64,000 nucleotides of DNA, from the NCBI RefSeq assembly GCF_042665155.1, contig NZ_JBHTCG010000009.1:1-64000 (forward strand). The letters are read 5' to 3'. A model generated the notes under the pieces. That model ran no database searches. It saw only the letters and a program-made list of their open reading frames with translations, and was not told where the DNA came from. Position 1 is the stretch's first letter. Every line of letters begins with the position of its first letter. This stretch comes from Sphaerisporangium rhizosphaerae (lineage in GTDB: Bacteria; Actinomycetota; Actinomycetes; Streptosporangiales; Streptosporangiaceae). Both the position numbers and the translations under genes were made by a program. Positions 36,340 to 45,192 of this stretch are shown here, piece after piece.

Positions 36340-37517
36340 TTGCCGTCTCCCAGGTTGAAGAAGGACCGCTCGTCCGCGGGCCGGATGTCGAAGACGGCGT
36401 CTTGGAACATCCGCAAGGGGTGGGGGGTGAAGGGATGCCGTGCGATCGCCTCGAGATCGAGCTCGATGCCGAGACCGGGCCCGGTCGGGATGAGGATGTC
36501 ACCCTCCTGCGTCAGTACGAGTCTCTCATTGGTGATCTCCGGACGCCATGGGACGTCGGTCGCCATGATCTCCAGGTAGCGGAAGTTGGGCAAGGCGGCC
36601 CCGAGTTGCAGCGTCGCCGCGGTGCTCAGCGGTCCGCTGGGATTGTGCGGCGCGAACCCGACGTAGCCGGTCGCGGCGAGCGTCGAGATGAAGGCCAGTT
36701 CGGCGATGCCGCCGGCGTGCGTCACATCGGGCTGGACGAAGTCGACCGCCTGGCGGGCGAGCGCCGGCGCGAACCCCTGCCGTCCGAACCATCGCTCCCC
36801 CGCGGCGATGGGCACCGGCGACGCCCGGCGGACCTCGACGAGGGCGTCGAGGTTGTCCGGGGGGCAGGGTTCCTCGAACCACACCGGTTCGAACTGCGCG
36901 ATCTGCCGCGCGACCTTGACGGCGTGGTTGACGTCGAAGCGGCCGTGACCCTCGATGAACAGCTCCACGTCGCGTCCGACCGCGGAGCGGACGGCGTCGA
37001 TCTGTGCGAGCACGCGGTCCAGTTGCCGGGAGGTGATCGTGAGGTCGTGGTTCTCGAAGGGATCCCACTTGAGACCGCGAAAACCGGCCTCGACGGTCCT
37101 CCTCGCGGCGGCCGCGTAGTCCTCGGGCGTGACGGCTCCGGAGAACCAGCCGTTGGCATAGGCGCGCACCCGGTCGCGGGTGGCGCCGCCGAGCAGCCGG
37201 GAGACCGGGACGCCGAGCTCTCGGGCCGAGATGTCCCACAGCGCCATCTCCAGCGAGCTCAGCGCGGTCATGATGACCGGGCCGCCTCGCCAGTACCAGT
37301 CCCTCGCCAGCTCGTACAGGATGCCGGATATGCGGGTGGGGTCCATCCCGGTCACGGCTTCGGCCACTTCGGCGATGGCGCCCTGGACGGCGCGTTCCTT
37401 GCCCTCCAGGGTCGCTTCGCCCAGTCCGACGATTCCCTCGTCCGTCGAGACGCGGACGATCACCAGGTTGGTGCGGTAGAAGTCGACGACCACGGTGTCG
37501 ACCGAGGTGATCTTCAT
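36336..37517 (-). CDS. Sugar-acid dehydratase, mandelate racemase/enolase superfamily
   Basis: A 393-residue enzyme that probably dehydrates an aldonate to its 2-keto-3-deoxy form. Metal-binding positions are visible in VELFIEGHGRF, WFEEPCPPDN and IAAGERWFG; GLKWDPF replaces the KxK base motif, and a His base lies in FAPHNPSGPL, a layout typical of galactonate-dehydratase-like members. It sits between two importer permeases upstream and the FAH-family enzyme downstream. Aldonate identity (arabinonate, xylonate or galactonate) cannot be decided from sequence alone. Confidence 0.8.
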   Translation of the reverse strand: MKITSVDTVVVDFYRTNLVIVRVSTDEGIVGLGEATLEGKERAVQGAIAEVAEAVTGMDPTRISGILYELARDWYWRGGPVIMTALSSLEMALWDISARELGVPVSRLLGGATRDRVRAYANGWFSGAVTPEDYAAAARRTVEAGFRGLKWDPFENHDLTITSRQLDRVLAQIDAVRSAVGRDVELFIEGHGRFDVNHAVKVARQIAQFEPVWFEEPCPPDNLDALVEVRRASPVPIAAGERWFGRQGFAPALARQAVDFVQPDVTHAGGIAELAFISTLAATGYVGFAPHNPSGPLSTAATLQLGAALPNFRYLEIMATDVPWRPEITNERLVLTQEGDILIPTGPGLGIELDLEAIARHPFTPHPLRMFQDAVFDIRPADERSFFNLGDGK

Positions 37518-37524
37518 GTCCGGC

Positions 37525-38355
37525 TCAGCCCTTCACCGCGCCGGCGGTCATGCCGGCCACCACATATTTCTGCACGAACAGGTAGAAGACGACGGCGGGC
37601 GCCGTGAACATGAAGGCGACCGCCATGACGGTCTGGATCGGGGTGCCGAGTTCGCCGATGAAGTTCGCGATGCCGACCGACGCCGGCTGCATTCCGGGGG
37701 TGAAGATGAACGTCACGGCGAACACGTACTCGTTCCAAGCGTGGAAGAACGCGATGACCGCGGTGGCGGCCAGCGACGGAGCGATCAGCGGCACGTTGAT
37801 GCGGGTGAGCACGGTGAGCGGTCGTGCTCCGTCGACCCGCGCGGACTCCTCCAGTTCGCGAGGCAGGCCGTCGATCGCGCCCTTGAGGATGAGGGCGACG
37901 ATCGGCAGGACGAAGGCGGAGTTGACCAGGATGAGGCCGCCGAGGGAGTCGAGGAGGTCGAATCGCCGGAAGAGCGCGAACAGCGGCACGACCATGAGGG
38001 CCTCGGGAAGCATCTGCGTGAACAGCAGCGCGACGGTCACCAGGACCTTGCCCCGGAACGTGAACCGCGAGAGCGCGTAACCGAGCGGGATGCCGAGGCC
38101 GATCGAGAGGACCGTCGTGCCCGCAGCGATCACCAGGCTGTTGCGCAGCCAGGTCGTCGCCTTGCCTTCGGCCAGCGCGTCGATGAAGACCCCGAACTGC
38201 GAGAAGTCGGGGACGAGCCGGGCCTTGTGGGCGAAGAGCTCAGAGTTTCCCGACAGTGCGGTGACGAACATCCAGTACAGCGGGAAGACGGCGATCCCGA
38301 GCACGACGAGAACGGCGATGATCCGCAGGGTCAGGCCGACGTGGGGCGGTCTCAT
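37525..38355 (-). CDS. Carbohydrate ABC permease, MalG type (sugar-acid locus)
   Basis: CUT1 permease of 276 residues with six membrane segments; EAA loop ELEESARVDGARPLTVLTRINVP, C-terminus VVAGMTAGAVKG. Its ATG overlaps the stop of the previous permease (TGATG). Seven bases separate its stop from the dehydratase start, so importer and enzymes form one operon. Confidence 0.88.
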   Translation of the reverse strand: MRPPHVGLTLRIIAVLVVLGIAVFPLYWMFVTALSGNSELFAHKARLVPDFSQFGVFIDALAEGKATTWLRNSLVIAAGTTVLSIGLGIPLGYALSRFTFRGKVLVTVALLFTQMLPEALMVVPLFALFRRFDLLDSLGGLILVNSAFVLPIVALILKGAIDGLPRELEESARVDGARPLTVLTRINVPLIAPSLAATAVIAFFHAWNEYVFAVTFIFTPGMQPASVGIANFIGELGTPIQTVMAVAFMFTAPAVVFYLFVQKYVVAGMTAGAVKG

Positions 38356-39299
38356 CAGCGGGCCTCCCTCTCGGCGGCACGGGCGACGAACCGGCTGCCT
38401 GCGATGACGATGAGCGAGATGACGACGCCGACCATGCCGATCGCCGCCGCCGAGCCGAGTTGCTTGGAGTCGAAGGCCTGGGAGTAGAGGTCGATGACCA
38501 GCGTCCTGGTCGCCCCGACCGGTCCCCCCTTCGTCATGAGCCAGATGAGCTCGAATCGCCGCAGCGACCAGATGGTCATGAGGAGGGCGAGCAAGCCGAC
38601 GGTCGGCTTGATGGCCTGCCAGGTGACGGCGCGGAAGGTCCACCACCTCCCCGCACCGTCCATCGTCGCGGCCTCGGTGAGGTGCGGGGGGACGGACTGC
38701 AGCGCGGACAGCAGCACCACCGAGGTGAAGGGGAACAGTTGCCAGATGGTCGTCGCGAGGACCGCCGGGAGGGCGTATCGCGGGCTGTCGAGGATGGCGC
38801 CGCCCGGGACGCCGAGGCCGACCGCGTCCAGGAATCGGTTCACGATCCCGTAGTCCGGGTTGAGCATCCATATCGCGATGAGCGCGACGGCGATACCGGG
38901 CGCCGCCCACGGAATGGTCACCAGTGCGCGCGCCAGCCCTCGGCCGCGGAAGCCCTTGTTGAGGAGCAGGGCGACCGCGAGCCCGGTTCCGACGGCGACG
39001 ACGACGCACACGACGACGTAGACGAGGGTGATGAGCAGGGTACGGCGGAAGTCCGCGTCGCCGAAGATGCGGGTGAAGTTGTCCAGTCCCACCCAGGTGC
39101 TGCGTGTGGGGTTCAGCAGCGAGGTTCGCGTGAAGCTCAGAAAGACTTCCTGCGCCAGCGGGACGACCTGGAACACCAGGATGAAGAGGGCTGCGGGGGC
39201 CAGGAAGAAGTAGGGCGTCCACCTGCTCCCCAGCGGGCTGCCTCGACGCCGGGCCCCGGATCGAGGTCCTGTGATCTGCTGCCGTTCCAGCACGGTCAT
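38355..39299 (-). CDS. Carbohydrate ABC permease, MalF type (sugar-acid locus)
   Basis: CUT1 permease of about 314 residues; first membrane segment WTPYFFLAPAALFILVFQVVPLA, EAA loop VPPHLTEAATMDGAGRWWTFRAVTW. The start at 39299 is preceded by GAAGGACC. It follows the binding-protein gene by about 65 bases. Confidence 0.87.
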   Translation of the reverse strand: MTVLERQQITGPRSGARRRGSPLGSRWTPYFFLAPAALFILVFQVVPLAQEVFLSFTRTSLLNPTRSTWVGLDNFTRIFGDADFRRTLLITLVYVVVCVVVAVGTGLAVALLLNKGFRGRGLARALVTIPWAAPGIAVALIAIWMLNPDYGIVNRFLDAVGLGVPGGAILDSPRYALPAVLATTIWQLFPFTSVVLLSALQSVPPHLTEAATMDGAGRWWTFRAVTWQAIKPTVGLLALLMTIWSLRRFELIWLMTKGGPVGATRTLVIDLYSQAFDSKQLGSAAAIGMVGVVISLIVIAGSRFVARAAEREAR

Positions 39300-39363
39300 C
39301 GAGTTCGGTCCTTCGAAAGTAGGACGCCGCCGGCGGGAGAGTCTCGCCGGCGGCGTCGTCCGG

Positions 39364-40611
39364 TCAGCCAACCAGTTGGGACGCCTGCTGCTGGGCGCGG
39401 TCCAGTGCGGTCTTGAGGTCGACCGTGCCCTGGAGGGCCGCGACGACGTTCTGCACGACGATCTTGCGGATGTCCGGCGTCTTCGCCTCGAACCCCTGGA
39501 CGATCTGCGGCAGGCTCGAGTCGGTGAGGTCGTCGAAGACGGTCAGGAACGGCGTCTTCTGGAGCTGTTCAGGGCTTCGCTTGGTGACCGTCGCCACACT
39601 GCTGGCGCCGAGGATCTCCTGCAGCTTGACCTGGTTGTTCGGCTCGAGCGCCCACTTGATGAAGGTGGCCGCGGCCTCCTTCGCGGGGCTCGCCTCGTTG
39701 ATGACGATCGGCGCGAGGATCGCGCCCTGCTTGCGGACGGGGAACGGGATGGGTGCGACGTTGAAGTTCAGGTCGGCGTTCTGACCGCGGGTCGCCGTCA
39801 CATAGCCGCCGTTGTTGAGCTCCATGCCGACCTTGCCCTCGGCGAACATGCGGCGGAACGTCGCCGCGTCCGCGCCACGCGGGATCACTTTGGCGTCGTA
39901 CAGGTCCTTGAACGCCTGCAGGCCCTTGAGGTTCGCGGGCGAGTTGATCGTCAGCTTCTGGCCGTCCGACCACGCGCCGCCGAAGCCGTAGACGTAGTTG
40001 AAGATGTCCTGCCACACACCGGCTTCCTCGGCCTCCGTCTGGCGGAACGCCAGGCCGTAGGTGTCGCCCTTGGTCAGCGACTTCGCCGTGTCGACGAACT
40101 GCTCGTAGCTCGTCGGGGGCTTCGGGATCAGGTCGGCGTTGTAGAACATCGCGTAGTTCGACGCCTCGAAGATGATCCCGTGACGCTGGCCGTCGTGGAC
40201 CATGAACTGGTCCGGCTGCTTGAGCAGGTCGTACTTGCCGACGTCGATCAGGTCGTTGAGCGGTGCGATGAGGCCGGCGTCCGAGGCGGACTCGAACTCC
40301 GGCATGTCGAAGCGGATCAGATCGGGCCCTTTTCCGCTGCCCATCTGGGTCAGGATGGTCTGCCCGAAGGTCGGATACGGCACCGCCGCGGCGGAGACCT
40401 GCACCTTGCTCTGGCTCTTGTTGAACTCCTCGAGCCACTTGGTGAGCAGCGGTCCGCGGCCCGGATCGCCGAGGGTCGAGGCGGCGAACGTCAGCTTGGC
40501 CACGCCGCCCCCGGATCCACCGTCGGAGCCGCAGCCGGTCACGAGGGCGACGGCCATAGATGTGACGCCGGCCGCCGCGGCGATGCCGCGGCGAACGCGA
40601 TGCAGCCTCAT
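39364..40611 (-). CDS. Sugar-binding lipoprotein of the sugar-acid locus
   Basis: Family-1 solute-binding protein, 415 residues. The lipobox Cys is in VALVTGCGSDGG, followed by a Gly/Ser tether and the binding fold (GPDLIRFDMPEFESASDAGLIAPLNDLID, GIIFEASNYAMFYNADL, FAEGKVGMELNNGGYV). GGAG lies close before the ATG. It is the first gene of the leftward importer/dehydratase operon and is divergent from the IclR regulator. The ligand is probably an arabinoxylan-derived oligosaccharide or sugar acid. Confidence 0.87.
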   Translation of the reverse strand: MRLHRVRRGIAAAAGVTSMAVALVTGCGSDGGSGGGVAKLTFAASTLGDPGRGPLLTKWLEEFNKSQSKVQVSAAAVPYPTFGQTILTQMGSGKGPDLIRFDMPEFESASDAGLIAPLNDLIDVGKYDLLKQPDQFMVHDGQRHGIIFEASNYAMFYNADLIPKPPTSYEQFVDTAKSLTKGDTYGLAFRQTEAEEAGVWQDIFNYVYGFGGAWSDGQKLTINSPANLKGLQAFKDLYDAKVIPRGADAATFRRMFAEGKVGMELNNGGYVTATRGQNADLNFNVAPIPFPVRKQGAILAPIVINEASPAKEAAATFIKWALEPNNQVKLQEILGASSVATVTKRSPEQLQKTPFLTVFDDLTDSSLPQIVQGFEAKTPDIRKIVVQNVVAALQGTVDLKTALDRAQQQASQLVG

Positions 40612-40683
40612 TTGTTACTCCACAGTAATAACTGGATACTTCCCCGAAACCGTGGTCGGAATTGCAACGATCGTAGCGACATG

Positions 40684-40740
40684 TGCAACGAAGTCAAGTG
40701 GCGGTTGCACATCTCATGAGCTACATTGCAAACTACGCAA
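40684..40740. promoter_or_regulatory. IclR-type inverted repeats in the divergent promoter
   Basis: TGCAAC (40684-40689) pairs with GTTGCA (40704-40709), and TTGC (40726) with GCAA (40737) in TTGCAAACTACGCAA. These A/T-flanked TTGCA repeats lie between the binding-protein and IclR genes and are the likely control sites for both. Confidence 0.5.
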
Positions 40741-40757
40741 CGCAAGGAGGATGGTAA

Positions 40758-41534
40758 GTGGCGCAATCGATCCAGCGTGCGATCAACCTCATCCGCTTGG
40801 CGGCGGAACATCCGCTGACACTGTCGGAGGCCTCGGACGTGCTCGGCGTCCACAAATCCACGGCCCTGCGGATCCTCCAGACGCTGGAGGCCGCGCGCTT
40901 CGTGCGCAAGACGGGGGCGGGGACGTACGTGTTCGGCAGCGGGCTCATCGAGCTGTCGGAACTCGCGCTCGGCTCGATGGACCTCCGTCAGTTCGCCTCC
41001 GCGCACCTGCGCGTGCTTCAGCGGCGGACGGGCCATACCGTGCACCTGGCGCAGTTGACCGGCGACGAGATCGTCTACGTCGACAAGGTGGACAGCCCCG
41101 CGTTCGACGCGGTGAAGCTGCCGTCACGGGTCGGCCGGGCCGTCTCGATCTACGCGAGCGCCGTGGGCAAGGTGATCCTCGCCCACCTCTCCCAGGCGGA
41201 ACGCGACCGCCTGCTCTCTCACGTCACCTTCGAGCGGTACACCGGCACGACCTTCGCCGACCGCGAATCCCTCGACGCCGAACTCGCCCGCGTCGCCGAG
41301 CGCGGCTGGGCCATCGACGACGGCGAGCACGACGCCTACGTCATGTGCGTCGCCGCACCGATCAGGGATTCGCGTGGACAGGTCATCGCGGCGGTCTCCC
41401 TGACCGCCATCGAGGTGATCGCGAACCTGGACCAGCTGAAGGAGAAGCTTCCGCTCCTGCTGGAGACCTCGGCACTGATCTCCCAGGAACTCGGGTTCAC
41501 ACCCGAGCCCTCGTCCGCTCCACCGGCGAGCTGA
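40758..41534 (+). CDS. IclR-family transcriptional regulator
   Basis: A 258-residue regulator. The N-terminal winged helix-turn-helix is clear (SIQRAINLIRLAAEHPLTLSEASDVLGVHKSTALRILQTLEA in outline) and the C-terminal GAF-like effector domain has GRAVSIYASAVGKVILAHL and DDGEHDAYVMCVAAPIRDSRG. AAGGAGG lies seven bases before the GTG start; an ATG seven bases earlier is in another frame. It probably controls the divergent importer/dehydratase operon. Confidence 0.9.
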   Translation: MAQSIQRAINLIRLAAEHPLTLSEASDVLGVHKSTALRILQTLEAARFVRKTGAGTYVFGSGLIELSELALGSMDLRQFASAHLRVLQRRTGHTVHLAQLTGDEIVYVDKVDSPAFDAVKLPSRVGRAVSIYASAVGKVILAHLSQAERDRLLSHVTFERYTGTTFADRESLDAELARVAERGWAIDDGEHDAYVMCVAAPIRDSRGQVIAAVSLTAIEVIANLDQLKEKLPLLLETSALISQELGFTPEPSSAPPAS

Positions 41535-41684
41535 GAGGCGTCCTTCGGGAACACCCCGCCGGTGTCCCTCCTCCGCGCCTGCCGGGCATGCCCTTCACGG
41601 CCTCCGGCGCGGATCGTCCGGCGCCTTGCCGTGGCGCCTCAGATGCCACGGCAAAGGCGTGCCGGAGGTGCGTCGCCGTCGGGT

Positions 41685-41698
41685 TGTTAGCGCTAACA
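41685..41698. promoter_or_regulatory. LacI-family operator upstream of GH10 xylanase
   Basis: TGTTAGCGCTAACA is a perfect 14-base palindrome identical to the core of the GH54 operator at 4510. It lies about 530 bases before the xylanase start, so it may act from a distance or mark a second promoter. Confidence 0.7.
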
Positions 41699-41987
41699 TC
41701 CTGTCCTGGCATTCCTCCTCTTCGCCTGGTGTACTTGAGGTGGTGGTGCAGCGGAGCCAATACGATCAAGTGCGCTTTCGTCAAGAGCCCCGGACTCGCC
41801 GCTCGCCGCGCGTTCGCCGGCGACGACCGGTTTTCCACCGCCACCGGCATCCGATCGCATGGTGTCCGGAGCTCGGCACGATGCAACTTTCATCCGGTGC
41901 TGGTGCGGCATGGCCCACGGCGCCCTTCCTGGTGACGTGGGCACCGATGCGCGTCAGGTCGCTGCGGAAGCCTCGCCGCCGTCGAGC

Positions 41988-42004
41988 CGAATCGAACCGA
42001 TTCG
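41988..42004. promoter_or_regulatory. Inverted repeat next to the xylanase promoter
   Basis: Seven-base arms CGAATCG and CGATTCG separated by three bases, immediately before the TTGACA hexamer at 42014. Position and symmetry suggest an operator overlapping the promoter. Confidence 0.5.
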
Positions 42005-42213
42005 TCGATGGTCTTGACATGTTACAGAGAGGTTTCCACACTGAGTCCGCAAGGCGGCTTCCTCCTGTCGAGGTCGGTGGTGGTGACAGGGCCGCCAATT
42101 GGTGACGCGACGTCTCTGACGCCGGTCTGCCACGGTTCGGCGACGATCCGCCGCCCGTGCCCGGCCCGGCTTCGCGTCCCCTCTTCAACCGACTCGGCAG
42201 TGGAGGCTCAGAC

Positions 42214-43692
42214 GTGGGCGAGAACGGTATTTCCCCAGATCGACCCCAGCGCGTATCCAGACCACGGCGCACAACGCGCGGCACTCGCCGGTTGGCGGTG
42301 GCCGGTGTCGTCGGTGTGCTCGGGGTGGTCTCGGCGTTGGCGGCCAGCACTCCGGCGGGCGCGGCGGCGAGCACGCTGGGCGCCGCGGCGGCCCAAAGCG
42401 GCCGGTACTTCGGCGCGGCGATCTCGGCGAGTCATCTGAACGACTCCACCTACGTGGCCACCTGGGACCGCGAGTTCTCCGGCGTCACCCCCGAAAACGA
42501 AATGAAGTGGGACGCCACCGAGCCCTCGCGCAACTCCTTCCGCTTCACCGGCGCCGACCAGATCGTCAGCCACGCCCAGAGCAAGGGCATGAAGATCCGC
42601 GGCCACACACTGGTCTGGCACGCCCAGCTGCCCAGCTGGGTTTCCGGCCTTTCCGCCAGTGACCTTCGCACGGCGATGGTCAATCACATCAACGGTGTGA
42701 TGGGGCACTACAAGGGCCAGATCACCTATTGGGACGTGGTGAACGAGGCCTTCGCCGACGGAGGTTCGGTGGGGGCGCTGCGCAGTTCGGTGTGGACCCA
42801 GAAGCTGGGCAACGGGTTCATCGAGGAGGCCTTCCGCGCGGCGCGGGCGGCCGATCCGTCGGCCAAGCTGTGCTACAACGACTACAACATCGACGACGCC
42901 AACGCCAACAAGACCCGCGGCGTCTACAACATGGTCAAGGACTTCAAGGCCCGAGGCGTGCCGATCGACTGCGTGGGCCTGCAGTCGCACTTCGGCAACC
43001 CGCCGTCCAACTACCAGAGCAACATCGCCCAGTTCGCCGCGCTGGGGGTGGACGTCAACATCACCGAGCTGGACATCGGCGGTTCCGGCTCCACCCAGGC
43101 CGACGCCTACCGCCGGGTGACCCAGGCGTGCATGGCCGTCTCCCGCTGCACCGGCATCACCGTGTGGGGCATCACCGACAAATACTCCTGGCGCTCCGGC
43201 GACACCCCCCTGCTCTTCGACGGCAACTTCAACAAAAAGCAGGCCTACACCTCCGTCCTCGACGCCCTGAACGGCGGCACCTCCTCTCCGCCGCCTTCGG
43301 GGGGTAGTGGTGGTGCGATCAAGAGCGCGCAATCGGGCCGGTGTATTGACGTGGCCGGCGCCTCGCAGGCCAATGGCTCGCAGGCACAGATCTGGGACTG
43401 CAACGGTCAGACCAACCAGCAGTGGTCCTCTACCAGTTCCAGTGAGTTGCGGGTGTACGGAAGCAAGTGCCTCGACGTGAACGGCGGCGGCACCGCCGAC
43501 GGCGCCAACGTGATCATCTGGGACTGCAACGGGCAGAACAACCAGAAGTGGCGGCTCAACTCCGACGGCACCATCACCGCCGTCGGCGCGAACAAGTGCC
43601 TCGACGTGTACAACAACGGCACCGCCAACGGCACCAAACTCGTCATCTGGTCCTGCAACGGCGGCTCCAACCAGCGCTGGACCCGCACCTGA
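42214..43692 (+). CDS. Secreted endo-1,4-beta-xylanase, GH10 with ricin-type CBM13
   Basis: Cleaves the xylan main chain outside the cell. An N-terminal export signal (RRLAVAGVVGVLGVVSALAASTPAGA, preceded by an Arg-rich region) leads into a GH10 barrel: FSGVTPENEMKWDATEP, GHTLVWHAQLPSW, acid/base Glu in YWDVVNEAFAD, nucleophile Glu in NITELDIGG. A Gly/Ser/Pro linker then joins a three-repeat ricin domain (NQQWSS, NQKWRL, NQRWTRT). The GTG at 42214 is preferred over an in-frame GTG at 42157 because GGAGG lies seven bases before it. The architecture is that of Streptomyces GH10 xylanases with CBM13. Confidence 0.93.
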   Translation: MGENGISPDRPQRVSRPRRTTRGTRRLAVAGVVGVLGVVSALAASTPAGAAASTLGAAAAQSGRYFGAAISASHLNDSTYVATWDREFSGVTPENEMKWDATEPSRNSFRFTGADQIVSHAQSKGMKIRGHTLVWHAQLPSWVSGLSASDLRTAMVNHINGVMGHYKGQITYWDVVNEAFADGGSVGALRSSVWTQKLGNGFIEEAFRAARAADPSAKLCYNDYNIDDANANKTRGVYNMVKDFKARGVPIDCVGLQSHFGNPPSNYQSNIAQFAALGVDVNITELDIGGSGSTQADAYRRVTQACMAVSRCTGITVWGITDKYSWRSGDTPLLFDGNFNKKQAYTSVLDALNGGTSSPPPSGGSGGAIKSAQSGRCIDVAGASQANGSQAQIWDCNGQTNQQWSSTSSSELRVYGSKCLDVNGGGTADGANVIIWDCNGQNNQKWRLNSDGTITAVGANKCLDVYNNGTANGTKLVIWSCNGGSNQRWTRT

Positions 43693-43710
43693 TCCCACCT
43701 CGCGTCCCGT

Positions 43711-43739
43711 CTCGCCCGGCGCCACCGGCGCCCGGCGAG
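43711..43739. terminator. Probable bidirectional terminator after the xylanase
   Basis: 13-base arms (43711-43723 and 43727-43739) pair with one mismatch across a three-base loop, 18 bases after the xylanase stop and before the convergent MFS gene. Confidence 0.5.
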
Positions 43740-43802
43740 GCGGGCCAATGCCATGGCCGCCCCCGCAGATGGTGTACATCTCTGTGGACACCGCACTGGA
43801 CG

Positions 43803-45056
43803 CTAAGGCAGGACGGGTTCGCGGACGCCCGCGCGCATGCCGAGGTAGGCGAGGACGCCGAGGGCCGCGCACATCACCCAGACGGCGCCGCCCACGTACT
43901 CGAACAGGGCCGTGCCGATGGTCGGGCCAAGGGCCCAGCCCGCTGCTTGGCAGGTGGACAGTGCGCCTATGTAGCGGCTGCGGAGAATGGGGGTGGGAGC
44001 GGCCAGAGCCGGGTAGGCGCCGATGCTGGGAGCGCTGATGATCTCTCCAAGGGTCCAGACGACGGCTCCGAGGATGAAGATCCATGCACCGAAGGGAAGG
44101 CCGAACAGGCTCAGGCCCACGCCCAGGAGGAGGCAGCCGGTGGCGACGGTGGTCCGCATGGGGAAGCGCTGGATGAAGGGGGTCAGGGGCAGTTCCACGA
44201 GGATGACCAGCGCACCGTTGATCGCCACCAGTGCGCCGTAGAGAGCGGTCGGGTAGCCGCGTTGCTGCACTTCGAGCGGTAGCGTCGAGTGGTACTGGGC
44301 CTCGGCGACGGCCGTGATGAACATGCCGGCGAGGAACAGCAGGTAGCGTCGGTCCCCCAGCAGATCCTTGTAACGCGCGGTGTCCTTGGGGGCCGGGGCC
44401 TCGGCGGCTCGGCTCCCGGTGGTGGGGTGGTCGCTCGCGCGGTCAGCGGTCGCGGCCGGGATGACCAGCAGGACGACCAGGGCGAAGAGCAGGTCCACCA
44501 GTGCGTTGACGAGGAAGACGACCTGGTAGGAGAAGGCGGCTGCCAGCCATACGCCCAGCAGGGGGCCGATGGCGGCGCCGAGGTTGAGGCCGAAACGGCT
44601 GGCGGCCGAGGTCGTGACGAGGCGTTGCGGTGGGGTCAGGTCGGCGAGCATGGTCATGGCGGCGGGGCGGTACATCTGGCCGAAGGCGCCCGCGGCGAAG
44701 CTGACGGCCAGCAGCGGGACGAGCGCCGTCACGACGGTCAGGGACGCGACGGCGAGGCTGCACAACAGCATCGACCAGATGATCACGGTTCGTGCGCCGT
44801 ACTTTCCGGTGGCACTGCCGCCGGCGAACGTTCCCACGATCGAGCCCACGCCGAAACCGGTGACGACGAAGCCGGCCTGCGCGGGGCTGTAGCCGAGGCC
44901 GGTGAGGTACAGGATCAGGAAGAGCGCGACGAAGCTTCCCGTGCGGTTCAGGGCGATGCCGAACAGCAGGACGATGGCCGACCGCGGCAGTTCGCGCAGC
45001 GTGCGGATCACCCCCGCGGGGGCTTCGGCGGCGGGTGTCTGCGGCGGGTTGGTCAT
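43803..45056 (-). CDS. MFS exporter, last gene of the leftward biosynthetic operon
   Basis: A 417-residue major facilitator protein with twelve predicted membrane segments and a hydrophilic central loop (ATADRASDHPTTGSRAAEAPAPKDTARYKD). FALNRTG-like and GKYGARTVIIW segments correspond to the usual cytoplasmic loop signatures. As the terminal gene of the natural-product operon it is the likely export and self-protection pump, comparable in role to the MFS transporter of the tabtoxin cluster. An array of about 30-base repeats separates it from the ATP-grasp gene. Confidence 0.85.
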   Translation of the reverse strand: MTNPPQTPAAEAPAGVIRTLRELPRSAIVLLFGIALNRTGSFVALFLILYLTGLGYSPAQAGFVVTGFGVGSIVGTFAGGSATGKYGARTVIIWSMLLCSLAVASLTVVTALVPLLAVSFAAGAFGQMYRPAAMTMLADLTPPQRLVTTSAASRFGLNLGAAIGPLLGVWLAAAFSYQVVFLVNALVDLLFALVVLLVIPAATADRASDHPTTGSRAAEAPAPKDTARYKDLLGDRRYLLFLAGMFITAVAEAQYHSTLPLEVQQRGYPTALYGALVAINGALVILVELPLTPFIQRFPMRTTVATGCLLLGVGLSLFGLPFGAWIFILGAVVWTLGEIISAPSIGAYPALAAPTPILRSRYIGALSTCQAAGWALGPTIGTALFEYVGGAVWVMCAALGVLAYLGMRAGVREPVLP

Positions 45057-45192
45057 GGGGACTCCACATGCGCGGATTGATCAAGGGGGGCTCTACGTGC
45101 GTGGGTTGATCAAGGGGGACTCCGCGTACGCGGGTCGATCATGCGGGGCTCCACGTGCGCGGCATGGTCATGCGGGGCTCCACGTGCAGCGC
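45057..45192. repeat. Tandem array of four to five 30-bp units between MFS and ATP-grasp genes
   Basis: Units begin at 45057, 45087, 45115, 45145 and 45174 (28-30 bases each, the last partial), each starting GGGG and sharing CTCCACGTGCGCGG-like and GATCA cores. On the coding strand each unit reads like a copy of the C-terminal coding end of the ATP-grasp gene (RTWSP), whose last codons form unit five. The array probably arose by stepwise duplication of that gene end. Confidence 0.8.

Larger units (their letters stand above)
41535..42213. other. Long leader region of the xylanase gene
   Basis: Nearly 680 bases with no convincing gene. It carries a perfect LacI-type operator (41685-41698), the inverted repeat CGAATCG-AAC-CGATTCG (41988-42004) and, ten bases later, TTGACA (42014-42019), a good -35 box with a weak -10. 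The xylanase mRNA leader would be about 160 bases long. Confidence 0.5.
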
